A stretch of 34,166 bases of DNA from an uncultured Phycisphaerales bacterium (GCA_937858155.1 CALLYM010000271.1:1-34166), one strand, 5' to 3'; counted from the stretch's first letter, positions 7,864 through 16,671 are shown. The notes: a model not told the origin generated them from the letters alone. A program made the numbers and translations.

Positions 7864-8198
7864 GCGATCCTCCTGAGCGTCCGTGCTCCCCACTTGGGCT
7901 TCCGCCAAAGAAGGTGCGTCCGTGCTTCAGGGGGCTCCGCCCCGTGTTCGACCAACCAACTTGTCCGAATTCCGAGATTTGGCTGACGCCTGATTCTGGA
8001 ATCCGCCCCAAGAAAGCGTGCTGAGGTCATCCACTCAAATTCGCGCACGCGAGCTTGTTCGGGACATGATAGCCCAATAGATTCCGCACGTCAAGTACAT
8101 TCAATTGGTACCTGTTCGGATTGTGGAAAACTCACCCTCACAGACCCGGGGTAAATGTCGTATGATCTTATTTTACAGGTCTTTATGGAAAAATTCCG
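7864..8198. other. 335-nt spacer with minus-strand promoter region
   Basis: This spacer lies between the dprA stop and the 7863 start. It is more AT-rich than its surroundings around 8090-8200. I see the promoter at 8066-8094 and three TGTTCG hexamers (7945-7950, 8056-8061, 8113-8118) around it, but no convincing ORF or RNA gene. Confidence 0.6.
8066..8094 (-). promoter_or_regulatory. Sigma-70-like promoter for the hypothetical-lexA unit
   Basis: On the minus strand TTGACG (8094-8089) and TATCAT (8071-8066) are separated by exactly 17 nt. This is the best sigma-70 match I found in the window. Transcription would start near 8059, giving a leader of about 195 nt before ATG 7863. CGAACA half-sites lie on either side (8056-8061 and 8113-8118, minus-strand reading) and could be operator elements. 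Confidence 0.65.
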
Positions 8199-9398
8199 CT
8201 ACACGCGACGGAACATTGGTCCCTCCCGTTTCACCCGCTTCTGGATTTCCAGCAGCGTTAACTCGCCTCTCAGCTTTGCGGGTTCCAAGCGTGTCAGCTC
8301 ACTCAGTTGATCGAGAGTCATAGCTTCCGTGAGGCCATCGAGCACCCGTTTCTGAGCATCCGTGACCAGCGAAGCGTGAGTGGAAGTGCCCTGTGCATCT
8401 CTACTTCCACCATCATGCGTCGTCGCCTCCCCCTTGAACAACGGGAGGTAGCGTTCGGTGTGCGTCCCTCCGTGCTGGTGCCGCGCAGCCGACTCCAAAG
8501 ACTGAATCACATCGCCAGGTTCGAGCACCATCGCCGCAGCCCCTTCCCGCAGCAACTCAAGACTCCCCGCGATCGAGGATGAATCGACCCGTCCGGGGAT
8601 TGCCATGACCTCCCGGCCGTGCTCCTCCAACGCGTGCCCCGCGGTGATGAGAGCACCCGAACCACGGCCGGCCTCGATCACCAGCACCCCCAGCGAAAGC
8701 CCCGAAATGATGCGGTTGCGGCTTGGAAAGTTCTCTGCCGTAGGGGGCGTGTTGAGTGGGAGTTCGGACACTACCGCTCCGCTCGCGGCAACCTTCTCAA
8801 AGAGCGCCGCGTTTTCCGGCGGGTACACCCGGGAAAGTCCGCACCCCTGCACCACGATGGTCCGGCCATTCACGTCCAACGCGCCCCGGTGTGCCGCGGT
8901 ATCGATCCCCCGCGCCCCGCCCGACACGATGGTGATGCCTGCCTGGGCCAGCACCCGGGCGAACCGGGCCGATTGCTCGAGCCCGTAGGCGGTGCATTGC
9001 CGCGAGCCGACGATCGACACGGCGAAGGCGTCGGTGCTTGTGATCTCCCCCTTGACATAGAGCACAGCCGGCGCGTCGGGCAGGGGCGCCAACAGCGTGG
9101 GAAACCCGGGCCCAGCGCAGGAAAGAATGCGGACGCCCAGCTTTTCCGCAAGGGCAAGTTCCTCATCCGCCAGGCGCTGAGACTCGGCAATTCCACGGGC
9201 GATCGCGGCCGCCTTCTGATCGCCTATCCCATGAACCCCCTTGAACTGGGCCGCGGACAGAGAACAGGCGGCCACGGCTGAGCCGGTCTTGGCGAGCACC
9301 CTCCGGATGAGCACAGGACCCAGCCCTGGCGTGAGCGTGAGGCGCAGCATCGCGTGCAGTTCCGCGTCGGGCGTGGTTGAAGCGTGCGTCTGGCCCAC
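8199..9398 (-). CDS. dprA: DNA-processing protein DprA
   Basis: DprA binds incoming single-stranded DNA and loads RecA during natural transformation. Seen here: an N-terminal helix-hairpin-helix/SAM-like part ([24 protein letters not shown]), then a Rossmann-like DprA core with [40 protein letters not shown] and [15 protein letters not shown]-terminal winged helix (about the last 65 residues, [20 protein letters not shown]) completes it. The frame is open to ATG 9461, which would overlap the upstream lipoprotein by 56 nt. GTG 9398 has GAGGG 4 nt upstream, lies 7 nt after that gene's stop and yields 399 residues, so I prefer it. Cotranscription with the lipoprotein is likely. Confidence 0.93.
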   Translation of the reverse strand: MGQTHASTTPDAELHAMLRLTLTPGLGPVLIRRVLAKTGSAVAACSLSAAQFKGVHGIGDQKAAAIARGIAESQRLADEELALAEKLGVRILSCAGPGFPTLLAPLPDAPAVLYVKGEITSTDAFAVSIVGSRQCTAYGLEQSARFARVLAQAGITIVSGGARGIDTAAHRGALDVNGRTIVVQGCGLSRVYPPENAALFEKVAASGAVVSELPLNTPPTAENFPSRNRIISGLSLGVLVIEAGRGSGALITAGHALEEHGREVMAIPGRVDSSSIAGSLELLREGAAAMVLEPGDVIQSLESAARHQHGGTHTERYLPLFKGEATTHDGGSRDAQGTSTHASLVTDAQKRVLDGLTEAMTLDQLSELTRLEPAKLRGELTLLEIQKRVKREGPMFRRV

Positions 9399-9405
9399 GT
9401 TTCCC

Positions 9406-9849
9406 TCACTTGCCGGTCGCTTCGCCACCGAGGTGGTACGCGCCGTCCGCGATCGAGTCATGGTCCAACACGCGAACGAAGACTCGGACAGGGTGCTGGA
9501 TAGAAACGTCCAGCAGTACCTCCTGTCGGGTCACCACCTGCGGGTATACGAAGATTGGGCTTGGTCGCCGCAGCGTCACGAATACCGCGGTCCACCCTTC
9601 TGGATCGTCCCGAAGCTGATCAAAGCCAGCCGCCCACCCGGGGTTTGGGCACTCGAACACCGCGGTGTGCTTGCCCATCCTTTCACCAACAGAGACCGCG
9701 GGCCCCGAGTACGCGCCCTGGCCCCTCTCGGGTGGAGGTTTCGGGAGCGCACAGCCGATCAGAGTCATGCCCGCGGCTGCCAAGCCCAGCGCGGCGGCAC
9801 GCGCCCAGACCATCAATGCTGCGGAGGACCTGCGAACACTTCGTTGCAT
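9406..9849 (-). CDS. Small lipoprotein of unknown function upstream of dprA
   Basis: From ATG 9849 the product has 147 residues. A basic N-region (QRSVRR), a hydrophobic helix and a lipobox LIG-C at Cys33 mark it as a lipoprotein. The mature part ([60 protein letters not shown]) is beta-rich, with no family I can name. The frame extends to 9870, but TATGCT 6 nt before ATG 9849 and the lack of an SD suggest a leaderless start there. Its stop is 7 nt before the preferred dprA start, so the two form an operon. The gene is divergent from the SpoIID-like gene, with 65 nt between starts. Confidence 0.72.
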   Translation of the reverse strand: MQRSVRRSSAALMVWARAAALGLAAAGMTLIGCALPKPPPERGQGAYSGPAVSVGERMGKHTAVFECPNPGWAAGFDQLRDDPEGWTAVFVTLRRPSPIFVYPQVVTRQEVLLDVSIQHPVRVFVRVLDHDSIADGAYHLGGEATGK

Positions 9850-9855
9850 CCCCAC

Positions 9856-9861
9856 AGCATA
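9856..9861 (-). promoter_or_regulatory. Candidate -10 for leaderless lipoprotein-dprA operon
   Basis: Minus-strand TATGCT is followed by GTGGGG and then ATG 9849. The geometry is the same as at ispD (TATGCT, 6 nt, ATG). No -35 is evident. Confidence 0.42.
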
Positions 9862-9914
9862 CTGCACCAACGCCCCCCGAACAACCGGGGCCGAGACAGA
9901 ACGGGAAGCCAGAC

Positions 9915-11264
9915 ATGCCCAGCCTCACCCACGCCCTTGCCGCCTCGCTCGCCCTCGCCACCGCCTGTTTCGCGCTCCCCGCGTGCCAGACGGTCGAGCA
10001 TGTCACGTCCTCCATCGCCGAGCCGGCGTGGACCGGGCCCAAAGTGGACGGGCTTTACAAGAACGAGCCGGAAGTCTGTGTCCGCATTCACAAGGGGCTG
10101 ACGGGCATTGATGTCTCGGGCCCCGCGTACGTGGTCGTCCGCCAGGCCGGGCCGGGCACGGTCTCCGCAGACCTCATGAATACCCCGGTCCGTGTCAGCA
10201 GCGGGGCGAGGGGCGTCATCGTTCAGGACGCGTCCGGCAAGAAGAAGGAATGGGGCTTCGGCAACGACATCGAGCTTGTCGTGAGTGACGGCACCGCTGA
10301 GGGGATTGTCAAGTCCGCGACGCAGTCCCTCTCTGTCAACGGCACGCCGTACCCCGGCTTTGCCACCGTGCGCCCCGCGTGGAGCGCCTCGCCCACGTCC
10401 TTTGACGTGTCGGTCACCATGGGCATCGAGAGCTACCTGCCCGGCGTCCTGACGCACGAACTCTTCAAGGACTGGCCGAGGCAAACCTACGAGGCTCAGG
10501 CCATCGCCGCCCGCACGTACGCCCTGCACGAGCGCTACCGCGCACGCGGCGAGGGGCGGTCGTTCGATGTCGAGGACACGGACGCCGATCAGGTCTTTGG
10601 CGGCGCGACCAAGTCCATCGTCGCCAACGAGGCTGTCCGCGCTACACGCGGGCTGGTCGTGACGGAGAACGGCAAGCTCGTCCGCGCGTACTACTCCAGC
10701 ACCTGTGGCGGACGCCCCGCCAGCGCGAAGGACACTTGGCCCAGGAAGCCCGGTACGGAGTTCAACTTCGCCCCGTGCATCCAGGGACACCCGCGCGAGT
10801 GGGCGTGCAAGGACGCGACGTTTTACCGCTGGACCGCCACGCGGGATGACGTCGAACTCTCGCGGCGCATCAAGGCGTGGGGCAAGCTGTACAAGCCCGA
10901 CCTCACCTCGATGTCCCGCGTGCGTGAGATCAAGCCTGATTCCACCAACGATGCGGGCCGGCCCAACGCCTATCGCGTAACCGACGACACCGGGCACGCG
11001 TACGTCATGACCGCCGAGGAGCTCCGCACGAGCGCGAACTGGGCGCTCGCCGACGCGGCGCCCATCACCCGCGAGTCCCGCGTGAATTCGGGCGACTTCG
11101 AGGTGGAGGTCTACGCCAACCAGGTGAAGTTCACGGGGCGCGGCTGGGGGCACGGCGTGGGCATGTGCCAGTGGTGCGCCAAGGGCTTCGCCGACCAGGG
11201 CTGGGACTGGCAGAAGATGATGAAGGCGTTCTATCCCGGGGCGGAAGTGGTGAAGGCGTATTAG
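9915..11264 (+). CDS. SpoIID/LytB-domain lipoprotein
   Basis: The 449-residue protein has a signal with lipobox ALPA-C at Cys24. The SpoIID/LytB domain is plain: SYLPGVLTHELFKDWPRQTY and EAQAIAARTYAL (about 173-205), YSSTCGGRP, and the C-terminal GRGWGHGVGMCQWCAKGF near residue 410, ending in FYPGAEV. SpoIID proteins are lytic enzymes that act on denuded peptidoglycan glycan strands, and LytB enhances an amidase. In planctomycetes the domain is commonly found as a lipoprotein, so a role in wall turnover at the outer face of the cell is inferred. In the tail motif the usual Ser-Gln before the Tyr/Trp reads Cys-Gln. The frame is open far upstream (to 9555), but ATG 9915 begins the signal peptide and is preceded by GGAAG. 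Confidence 0.88.
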   Translation: MPSLTHALAASLALATACFALPACQTVEHVTSSIAEPAWTGPKVDGLYKNEPEVCVRIHKGLTGIDVSGPAYVVVRQAGPGTVSADLMNTPVRVSSGARGVIVQDASGKKKEWGFGNDIELVVSDGTAEGIVKSATQSLSVNGTPYPGFATVRPAWSASPTSFDVSVTMGIESYLPGVLTHELFKDWPRQTYEAQAIAARTYALHERYRARGEGRSFDVEDTDADQVFGGATKSIVANEAVRATRGLVVTENGKLVRAYYSSTCGGRPASAKDTWPRKPGTEFNFAPCIQGHPREWACKDATFYRWTATRDDVELSRRIKAWGKLYKPDLTSMSRVREIKPDSTNDAGRPNAYRVTDDTGHAYVMTAEELRTSANWALADAAPITRESRVNSGDFEVEVYANQVKFTGRGWGHGVGMCQWCAKGFADQGWDWQKMMKAFYPGAEVVKAY

Positions 11265-11338
11265 GACCAGCGCACGCCCGAGAAGATGCCGCACGCAGCC
11301 TCGTATCAACGCTGCTTCTTGATTACCCCCCTGGCTCC

Positions 11339-11352
11339 GGTGTCTTGACACC
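11339..11352. repeat. Inverted repeat GGTGTC-TT-GACACC before the peroxidase gene
   Basis: Two perfect 6-bp arms are separated by TT, about 50 nt before the start of the peroxidase gene. The site overlaps the TTGACA at 11345-11350. It could be an operator, or a weak hairpin ending the SpoIID-type gene's transcript, since it lies 75 nt after that stop. No T-run follows. Confidence 0.4.
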
Positions 11353-11403
11353 CGTGGTAACATGACTCCTGTCCCTGTGTTTGACTCGGGTGTGGAGGGC
11401 ATG

Positions 11404-13251
11404 ATGTCCAAACTTGGAATGCGTTGTATCACTGCGCTCATGGTCTGCGCGGGCCTTGGCCGGGCTGCGCTCGCGGGTCTGCCGCCGGTGCCGGTCCCGC
11501 CGGAGAACCCGATGACCGAGAGCAAACGGCTGCTCGGGAAGGTTCTGTTTTGGGATGAGCAGCTGTCATCGGACAACACGGTCGCGTGCGCCACGTGCCA
11601 CAGCCTGGGCAAGGGCGGCACGGACCCGCGCCAACTGCGCTCGCCCGGCCCTGATGGGGTGCTGAACACCGAGGACGACATTTTCGGTTCTGCGGGCGTT
11701 GTCAAGAGCGATGCGGGGTATGACTACGTGCAAGATGCGGTCTTCGGCGTCAAGCCCCAGCAGACCGGGCGTAGCGCCAACCCCACGATCAACGCGGCGT
11801 TTTTCCCGAGCCTCTTCTGGGATGGGCGCGCGACCAGCCAGTTCATCGACCCTCAGACGGGCCAGGTCGCCATCGCCAGCGGCGGGGCGCTCGAGAGCCA
11901 GAGCGTGGGCCCGCCTGTGAGCAGCGTAGAGATGGCGCACCCAGGCTGGAACTGGAATGAACTGACCGCCAAGCTGGCCGACTCCCGCCCGCTGGAGTTT
12001 GCGGCGGGCTTGCAGCCGGATGTCGCGGCGGCGCTCGCCTCCAACCCCACCTACCCCGGCCTGTTCGCCGCGGCGTTCGGCGATCCGGCCATCACGTCCG
12101 AGCGTGTCGCGTTCGCGATCGCGACCTATGAGCGCACCCTGATCTCCGACCAGACACCGTGGGACGCGTATGTGGCGGGGAACACCGACGCCATGACCGC
12201 CAACCAGGTCCTGGGGTGGCAGAAGTTCCAGGGGGCCGGACGCTGCAACGTGTGCCACGTGGCGCCTCTCTTCACCGATTCATCCTTCCGCAACATCGGA
12301 CTGCGGCCCATCAGCGAAGATCCCGGGCGGCAGGCCATTTCCGGCAACCCCAACGACGCCGGCAAGTTCAAGACACCGGGCCTGCGGAATGCCGGCCTCA
12401 AGCGCACGCTGATGCACAACGGCATGTTCCAGACCATGGGCCAGGTGATGGCGTATTACCGCCAGCTCCCCACCGCGCCGCCCGTGCACCCGGACAACAT
12501 GGACGTGCTGATGAACTCAATCTTCCTCACCACGGAAGAGAGCGCGGCGGTGCAGGACTTTGTCGCCAACGCGCTGACTGATGCCCGAGTGCAGTACCAG
12601 CAGTTCCCTTTCGACCGGCTTTCGCTGCTGGGCGACCGGCCTCAGGACCGCTGCGCGGTCATCGCCGCCACAGGCGACGCCGGCACGGGCGGCGTCGTCC
12701 CGTCGATCATCGCGGTGGCGCCGCCGGTGATCGGTAATGACACTTTCCGCATCGGCCTTGCGGGCGCCCTGCCGGGTGCGCAGGCCTCGCTGGGGGTCTC
12801 CACCTCGCCGCCCGCGGGCGGGCGCATTTCGCCCACGCAGTCTGTCGGCACGCTGTACGCCGGCAGCAACGGCATGGCGACCATGCATTGGCCACTGGTG
12901 GCGTCGCAGTTTTCCCCTGGCACCACGCTCTACCTCCAGTGGTTCGTGGTCGACCCCAGCGGGCAGGGCGGCGTCGCGGCCTCCCAGGTGGCTCTCATGC
13001 CAGTCAGCTGCGGCCGGTCCAGCTGCCCGAGCGCGTGCGATTCCATCGACTTCAACGGCGACACCATCTTCCCCGACACGCTGGACATCCAGGACTTCCT
13101 CAGCGTTTTCGCCGGCGGGGTGTGCGAGGGTCAGCAGGCGGGCGACGTGCCGTGCAACAGCGATATCGACTTTAACAACGACACGCTGCTGCCGGACGTG
13201 GCAGACATCCAGACCTTCCTGGCTGTGTTCAGCGGTGGGCAGTGCCAGTAG
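11404..13251 (+). CDS. Di-haem cytochrome c peroxidase with dockerin tail
   Basis: The start is ATG 11404, with GGAGG (11394-11398) 5 nt upstream; ATG 11401 is also possible. The 615-residue product has a Sec signal (1-24, cleavage after ALA). A CcpA/MauG-type domain follows, with two haem c sites: CATCH (Cys62-His66) and CNVCH (Cys281-His285). Typical segments between and after them are PTINAAFFPSLFWDGR, KFKTPGLRNAGL and LMHNGMF. Such enzymes reduce H2O2 in the periplasm or oxidise protein substrates. After about residue 415 comes a beta-sandwich-like spacer (VAPPVIGNDTFRIGL), then two EF-hand-like dockerin repeats (545-615: CDSIDFNGDTIFPDTLDI and DIDFNNDTLLPDVADI). The tail suggests that the enzyme is fixed at a surface rather than free in the periplasm; this is inference. 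Confidence 0.9.
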   Translation: MSKLGMRCITALMVCAGLGRAALAGLPPVPVPPENPMTESKRLLGKVLFWDEQLSSDNTVACATCHSLGKGGTDPRQLRSPGPDGVLNTEDDIFGSAGVVKSDAGYDYVQDAVFGVKPQQTGRSANPTINAAFFPSLFWDGRATSQFIDPQTGQVAIASGGALESQSVGPPVSSVEMAHPGWNWNELTAKLADSRPLEFAAGLQPDVAAALASNPTYPGLFAAAFGDPAITSERVAFAIATYERTLISDQTPWDAYVAGNTDAMTANQVLGWQKFQGAGRCNVCHVAPLFTDSSFRNIGLRPISEDPGRQAISGNPNDAGKFKTPGLRNAGLKRTLMHNGMFQTMGQVMAYYRQLPTAPPVHPDNMDVLMNSIFLTTEESAAVQDFVANALTDARVQYQQFPFDRLSLLGDRPQDRCAVIAATGDAGTGGVVPSIIAVAPPVIGNDTFRIGLAGALPGAQASLGVSTSPPAGGRISPTQSVGTLYAGSNGMATMHWPLVASQFSPGTTLYLQWFVVDPSGQGGVAASQVALMPVSCGRSSCPSACDSIDFNGDTIFPDTLDIQDFLSVFAGGVCEGQQAGDVPCNSDIDFNNDTLLPDVADIQTFLAVFSGGQCQ

Positions 13252-13285
13252 AACAGAGGGCCGGCGGCGTGCGGATGCCCCGGCG

Positions 13286-14437
13286 TTATTCCAACCCGTT
13301 CATCCCCTGCGCGACGGCGAGTTCGACGTCAGGGCAGGTGTTCTCCGGCCTGAGCAGTTCGCCCAGCCCAGAGTCCCGCAGTTGGCGCACGTGCGCCGGC
13401 GCGAGCCCGGCGAGGATGAGCCTGCGGCCCCCCCGAGTCATCTGCTGCATCACCGCGCGGAGCTCCATCGCGCTGTTGCGGTCAATGTGCGTGACGCCCC
13501 CCAGATCGAGGATCACAATCCGCGCGGAGGGCGGCAGCCGCTCGCTCCATGCGAGGAGATTGGGCATGCGGTGGATGGGCGCGCGGCCGGGCGCAGTGCC
13601 CCGGTGCTTGGACTCCCGGACGAGTTGGAACACGGCGAGGCGGTCGTCCAACCCCAGGTCCTCGCTGACCAGCGACGAGGGCTCAATTTCCGCGATCGGG
13701 TGCGCCAGGTCCTGGTACACCACCCACAAAAGGAACAGCACGGGCGGGAACATCGCGTACCGCGGCCACCATGCGTGGGCGAGTGTCCCGAGGCATGCCC
13801 CGAGCGCGAACGACATCAGTATCGACGCGAGGAGCGCAATACGCGTCGCCGAGTGGGGCCCGGTCTTCTCGACCGGCGACCGATCGCCCCGTAGCCGGTC
13901 GCGGAGGTGGAAGAAGAACTGCCCCGCCTCCAGGCCAAGATCGGTCAGCACGCCGGTGACGTGCGTCGTACGCACGACCCCCGATGAGATACGCGTGATG
14001 GTGGCGTTCTGCACGCCCATGGCCGCGGCGGCCACGCCCGCGAGCAGGTAGGTGGTCCATCCCGGCAAGCCCGGGGGAGTACCCACCTGCTGATCGTGGA
14101 ACTCGACGCCCACCGCGAACACCGCGAGCAGCATGGCCTCGACCGCCATCGGCGCAACGTAGATGGATTCCCAGGATCGGCGCCGGCCAAGCTCCGTCAG
14201 CACGCCAGAAAGGAGCGCACCGCACACGAACGCCGCGAGCAGGAACAGCATGAACGACGCGCCTTCCCACTGACCCCTGGCCACAAAGCGGCCGAGGTCA
14301 GAGGTAGTGCCCGACACGTGGCTGGTGACGTGCCCGCAGATGAGCAACGCGACGATGTTGGTAAACCCCGCGACCCACGCGAGGGTGATCGCGAGTCGTG
14401 ACTGCTGCTGGAAGGAATGGGCCTGCACGACGAACAT
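13286..14437 (-). CDS. DUF1275 membrane protein fused to a STAS domain
   Basis: From ATG 14437 the product has 383 residues. The N-terminal ~225 residues match DUF1275 (YoaK family): WVAGFTNIVALLICGHVTSH with VSGTTSDLG, then GVQNATITRISSGVVRTTHV with TGVLTDLGLEAG, and about six transmembrane helices. The C-terminal ~100 residues look like a STAS domain (ARIVILDLGGVTHIDRNSAM, then GGRRLILAGLAPAHVRQLRD and SGLGELL). STAS domains occur as the cytosolic tail of SulP anion transporters and in anti-sigma antagonists. Their fusion to DUF1275 suggests a regulated transporter, by analogy only. A TTG at 14497 would add 20 residues that do not fit the family. The gene converges on the peroxidase gene with 34 nt between stops. 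Confidence 0.85.
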   Translation of the reverse strand: MFVVQAHSFQQQSRLAITLAWVAGFTNIVALLICGHVTSHVSGTTSDLGRFVARGQWEGASFMLFLLAAFVCGALLSGVLTELGRRRSWESIYVAPMAVEAMLLAVFAVGVEFHDQQVGTPPGLPGWTTYLLAGVAAAAMGVQNATITRISSGVVRTTHVTGVLTDLGLEAGQFFFHLRDRLRGDRSPVEKTGPHSATRIALLASILMSFALGACLGTLAHAWWPRYAMFPPVLFLLWVVYQDLAHPIAEIEPSSLVSEDLGLDDRLAVFQLVRESKHRGTAPGRAPIHRMPNLLAWSERLPPSARIVILDLGGVTHIDRNSAMELRAVMQQMTRGGRRLILAGLAPAHVRQLRDSGLGELLRPENTCPDVELAVAQGMNGLE

Positions 14438-14781
14438 GGTGGGGAACGCGCAACGACACTCAAGTCTCGCGAAATCGCAAAGGCTTATTTCAGACAACTT
14501 TATCGGTCATTCGGCTGCCGGGGTTTTGGGGTTCACGCGGTCGCCAATCGGGACGAATACCCGCGAATGACCGCCGCCCGGAGCCCGCTTCTTGTTCACG
14601 TTGACGCCGCCAACTTTCCAGGCCCAAGGCTGGGTCGGCGATAAGGGAGTCAAGTCGTCCGATATTATTCAGGCGGGCCTGCGCCCAAACACGAACCCTC
14701 CCGCCGGTCGATGAGTACGAGTCTTCCTCGCTCCGCGCTCGGCTCGGCCGCACAGCTTCCCGCTTTCCCAGGACCCCTCCC
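14438..14781. other. 344-nt divergent spacer upstream of glmS
   Basis: The spacer separates the divergent DUF1275-STAS and glmS genes. TATTAT (14663-14668) is the best plus-strand -10 and would give a glmS leader of about 105 nt, but no matching -35 is visible. Minus-strand TAAAGT near 14503-14498 could serve the DUF1275 gene. I saw no SD before glmS, no ORF worth calling, and nothing I could recognise as a glmS ribozyme or riboswitch. Confidence 0.5.
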
Positions 14782-16623
14782 ATGTGTGGAATCGTCGCGT
14801 ACGTTGGCAACAAGCCCTGCCAGTCACTTCTTCTTGAGGGCCTTAAGCGCCTGGAGTACCGCGGCTATGACTCTGCCGGCATCGCGATGATGGAGAACGG
14901 GCGCATCAAGGTGGTGAAGACCATCGGGCGCGTCATGAACCTCGAGGACAAGCTCGAGGAGACCGGCGGCCTCACGGGCAGCCTGGGCATGTGCCACACC
15001 CGCTGGGCCACGCACGGCGGGGTGACCGACGCCAACGCCCACCCGCACACCGACGACAAGAACGGCATCTGCATCATCCACAACGGCATCATCGAGAACT
15101 ACGCCACGCTGAAGACGCTGCTGGAAGAGAAGGGGCACGTCTTCCGCTCCCAGACAGACACCGAGGTGCTCGCGATGCTCATCGGCGAGCTTTACTCGCC
15201 TGGCGAGGGCGTGGACCTTGAGGCCGCGGTGCAGGCGGCGCTGCGGGAAGTGACCGGCGCGTACGGCATCGTTGTCATGTGCGAGAAGGAGCCCGACGTG
15301 CTCGTCGCTGCTCGCAAGGGCAGCCCGCTGATGGTGGGCGTGGGTCAGGGAGAGTACATCGTGGCGTCCGACGGCGCGGCCATCATCAGCCACACCTCGC
15401 AGGCGATCACGCTCGAAGACTATCAGGTCGTGCGCCTCACGCCCAAGGGCTTCCGCACCAGCACCATCCACAATGTTCCCGTCACACCGCGTGTGCAGCA
15501 GCTGGAGATCGAGCTTGAGGAGATCGAGCTCGGCGGCTACTCGCACTTCATGCAGAAGGAAATCTTCGAGCAGCCCAAGGCGCTGCGCAACTCCTTCCGA
15601 GGTCGGTTCAACCCCAGCGACGGCAAGGTCGTGCTCGGCGGGCTTGAGTCCATCTCCCGCGAGCTCGTGAAGCTCAAACGCGTCACGCTCATGGGCCAGG
15701 GCACCGCGCTGCACGCCGCCATGATCGGCGAATACCTTCTCGAAGACCTCGCCAAGCTCCCCAGCCGCGCCCAGTTCGCCAGCGAATTCCGCTACCGGAA
15801 CCCCATCATCGAAGAATCCACCGCGGTGATCGCGGTGTCGCAGTCCGGTGAGACGGCGGACACACTGGCGGCGCTGCAGGAGGCCAAGGAACGCGGCGCG
15901 ATGGCCCTGGGCGTGATCAATGTCGTCGGTTCATCGATTGCGCGTGAGACCGACGCGGGCGTGTACCTTCGCGTGGGGCCCGAAATCGGAGTCGCGAGCA
16001 CCAAGGCGTTTACCGGCCAGGTCGCGGTGCTCACGATGATCGCCCTGTTCCTGGCCCGCCGCCGCATGATGGGCGTGGGCGAGTGCTCCGACCTTCTCAC
16101 CCAGCTCGCCAACATCCCCGACAAGATGGAGCAGATCCTCGCGAACGACGACCGCATCCGCAAGGTGACCGAGAAGTACGTGGATCGCGAGAACTGGCTG
16201 TTCCTGGGGCGCGGGTACAACTATCCCACCGCCCTCGAGGGCGCGCTCAAGATCAAGGAAATCTCGTACATCCACGCCGAGGGCATGCCCGCGGCGGAAA
16301 TGAAGCACGGACCCATCGCCCTCATCAACGAAGGAATGCCGGCGGTGTTCATCGCGAACAAAGGCCGCCAGTACGAGAAGGTTATGAGCAACATCCAAGA
16401 AGTCCGCGCACGCGGCGGGCATGTGATCGCCGTGGCGACCGAGGGCGACGAGGCGATCAAGCGGTACGCGGAGGACGTGTTGTACGTGCCGGACGTGCCC
16501 GAGTGCCTGAGCCCCATGCTCACGGTCGTGCCGCTGCAGATCATGGCCTACCACGCGGCGGTGCTGCGCGGGCACGACGTGGACAAGCCCAGGAACCTGG
16601 CGAAGAGCGTGACGGTGGAGTAG
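14782..16623 (+). CDS. glmS: Glutamine-fructose-6-phosphate aminotransferase (isomerizing)
   Basis: GlmS makes glucosamine-6-phosphate from fructose-6-phosphate and glutamine, the first step to UDP-GlcNAc for peptidoglycan and other glycans. The 613-residue product begins MCGIVAYVG, so Cys2 becomes the N-terminal nucleophile. The class II glutaminase domain (about 1-225) has RLEYRGYDSAGIA, HTRWATHG and TDTEVLAML. Two SIS isomerase domains follow: TLMGQGTALHAAMIGEYLLE with VSQSGETADTL and GVASTKAFTGQ in the first; LFLGRGYNYPTALEGALKIK and GMPAAEMKHGPIAL in the second. The canonical C-terminus DKPRNLAKSVTVE is intact. It is full length for the family. No SD is seen before the ATG. Confidence 0.97.
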   Translation: MCGIVAYVGNKPCQSLLLEGLKRLEYRGYDSAGIAMMENGRIKVVKTIGRVMNLEDKLEETGGLTGSLGMCHTRWATHGGVTDANAHPHTDDKNGICIIHNGIIENYATLKTLLEEKGHVFRSQTDTEVLAMLIGELYSPGEGVDLEAAVQAALREVTGAYGIVVMCEKEPDVLVAARKGSPLMVGVGQGEYIVASDGAAIISHTSQAITLEDYQVVRLTPKGFRTSTIHNVPVTPRVQQLEIELEEIELGGYSHFMQKEIFEQPKALRNSFRGRFNPSDGKVVLGGLESISRELVKLKRVTLMGQGTALHAAMIGEYLLEDLAKLPSRAQFASEFRYRNPIIEESTAVIAVSQSGETADTLAALQEAKERGAMALGVINVVGSSIARETDAGVYLRVGPEIGVASTKAFTGQVAVLTMIALFLARRRMMGVGECSDLLTQLANIPDKMEQILANDDRIRKVTEKYVDRENWLFLGRGYNYPTALEGALKIKEISYIHAEGMPAAEMKHGPIALINEGMPAVFIANKGRQYEKVMSNIQEVRARGGHVIAVATEGDEAIKRYAEDVLYVPDVPECLSPMLTVVPLQIMAYHAAVLRGHDVDKPRNLAKSVTVE

Positions 16624-16671
16624 GTTGGACCGTGAATTTCCGTCGGTTCCGCGACGCGCTAACGATTCGGC

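Noticed and set aside
6625..7986. 453-codon open frame on the plus strand across lexA
   Set aside because: Its first third is the antisense of lexA and the rest reads as low-complexity Pro/Arg/Ser sequence. The minus-strand ORF with a strong SD is the better call.
9399..9461. ATG 9461 as the dprA start
   Set aside because: It would overlap the lipoprotein gene by 56 nt, lacks a good SD and adds residues outside the DprA domain. GTG 9398 is better placed, though 9461 cannot be excluded.
9813..11705. 630-codon open frame on the minus strand
   Set aside because: It is antisense to the SpoIID-type gene and the start of the peroxidase gene; it has no recognisable domain.
14676..14781. Possible glmS ribozyme or riboswitch in the glmS leader
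   Set aside because: I could not recognise the conserved ribozyme core or any other known riboswitch pattern; only short GC-rich stems are present.
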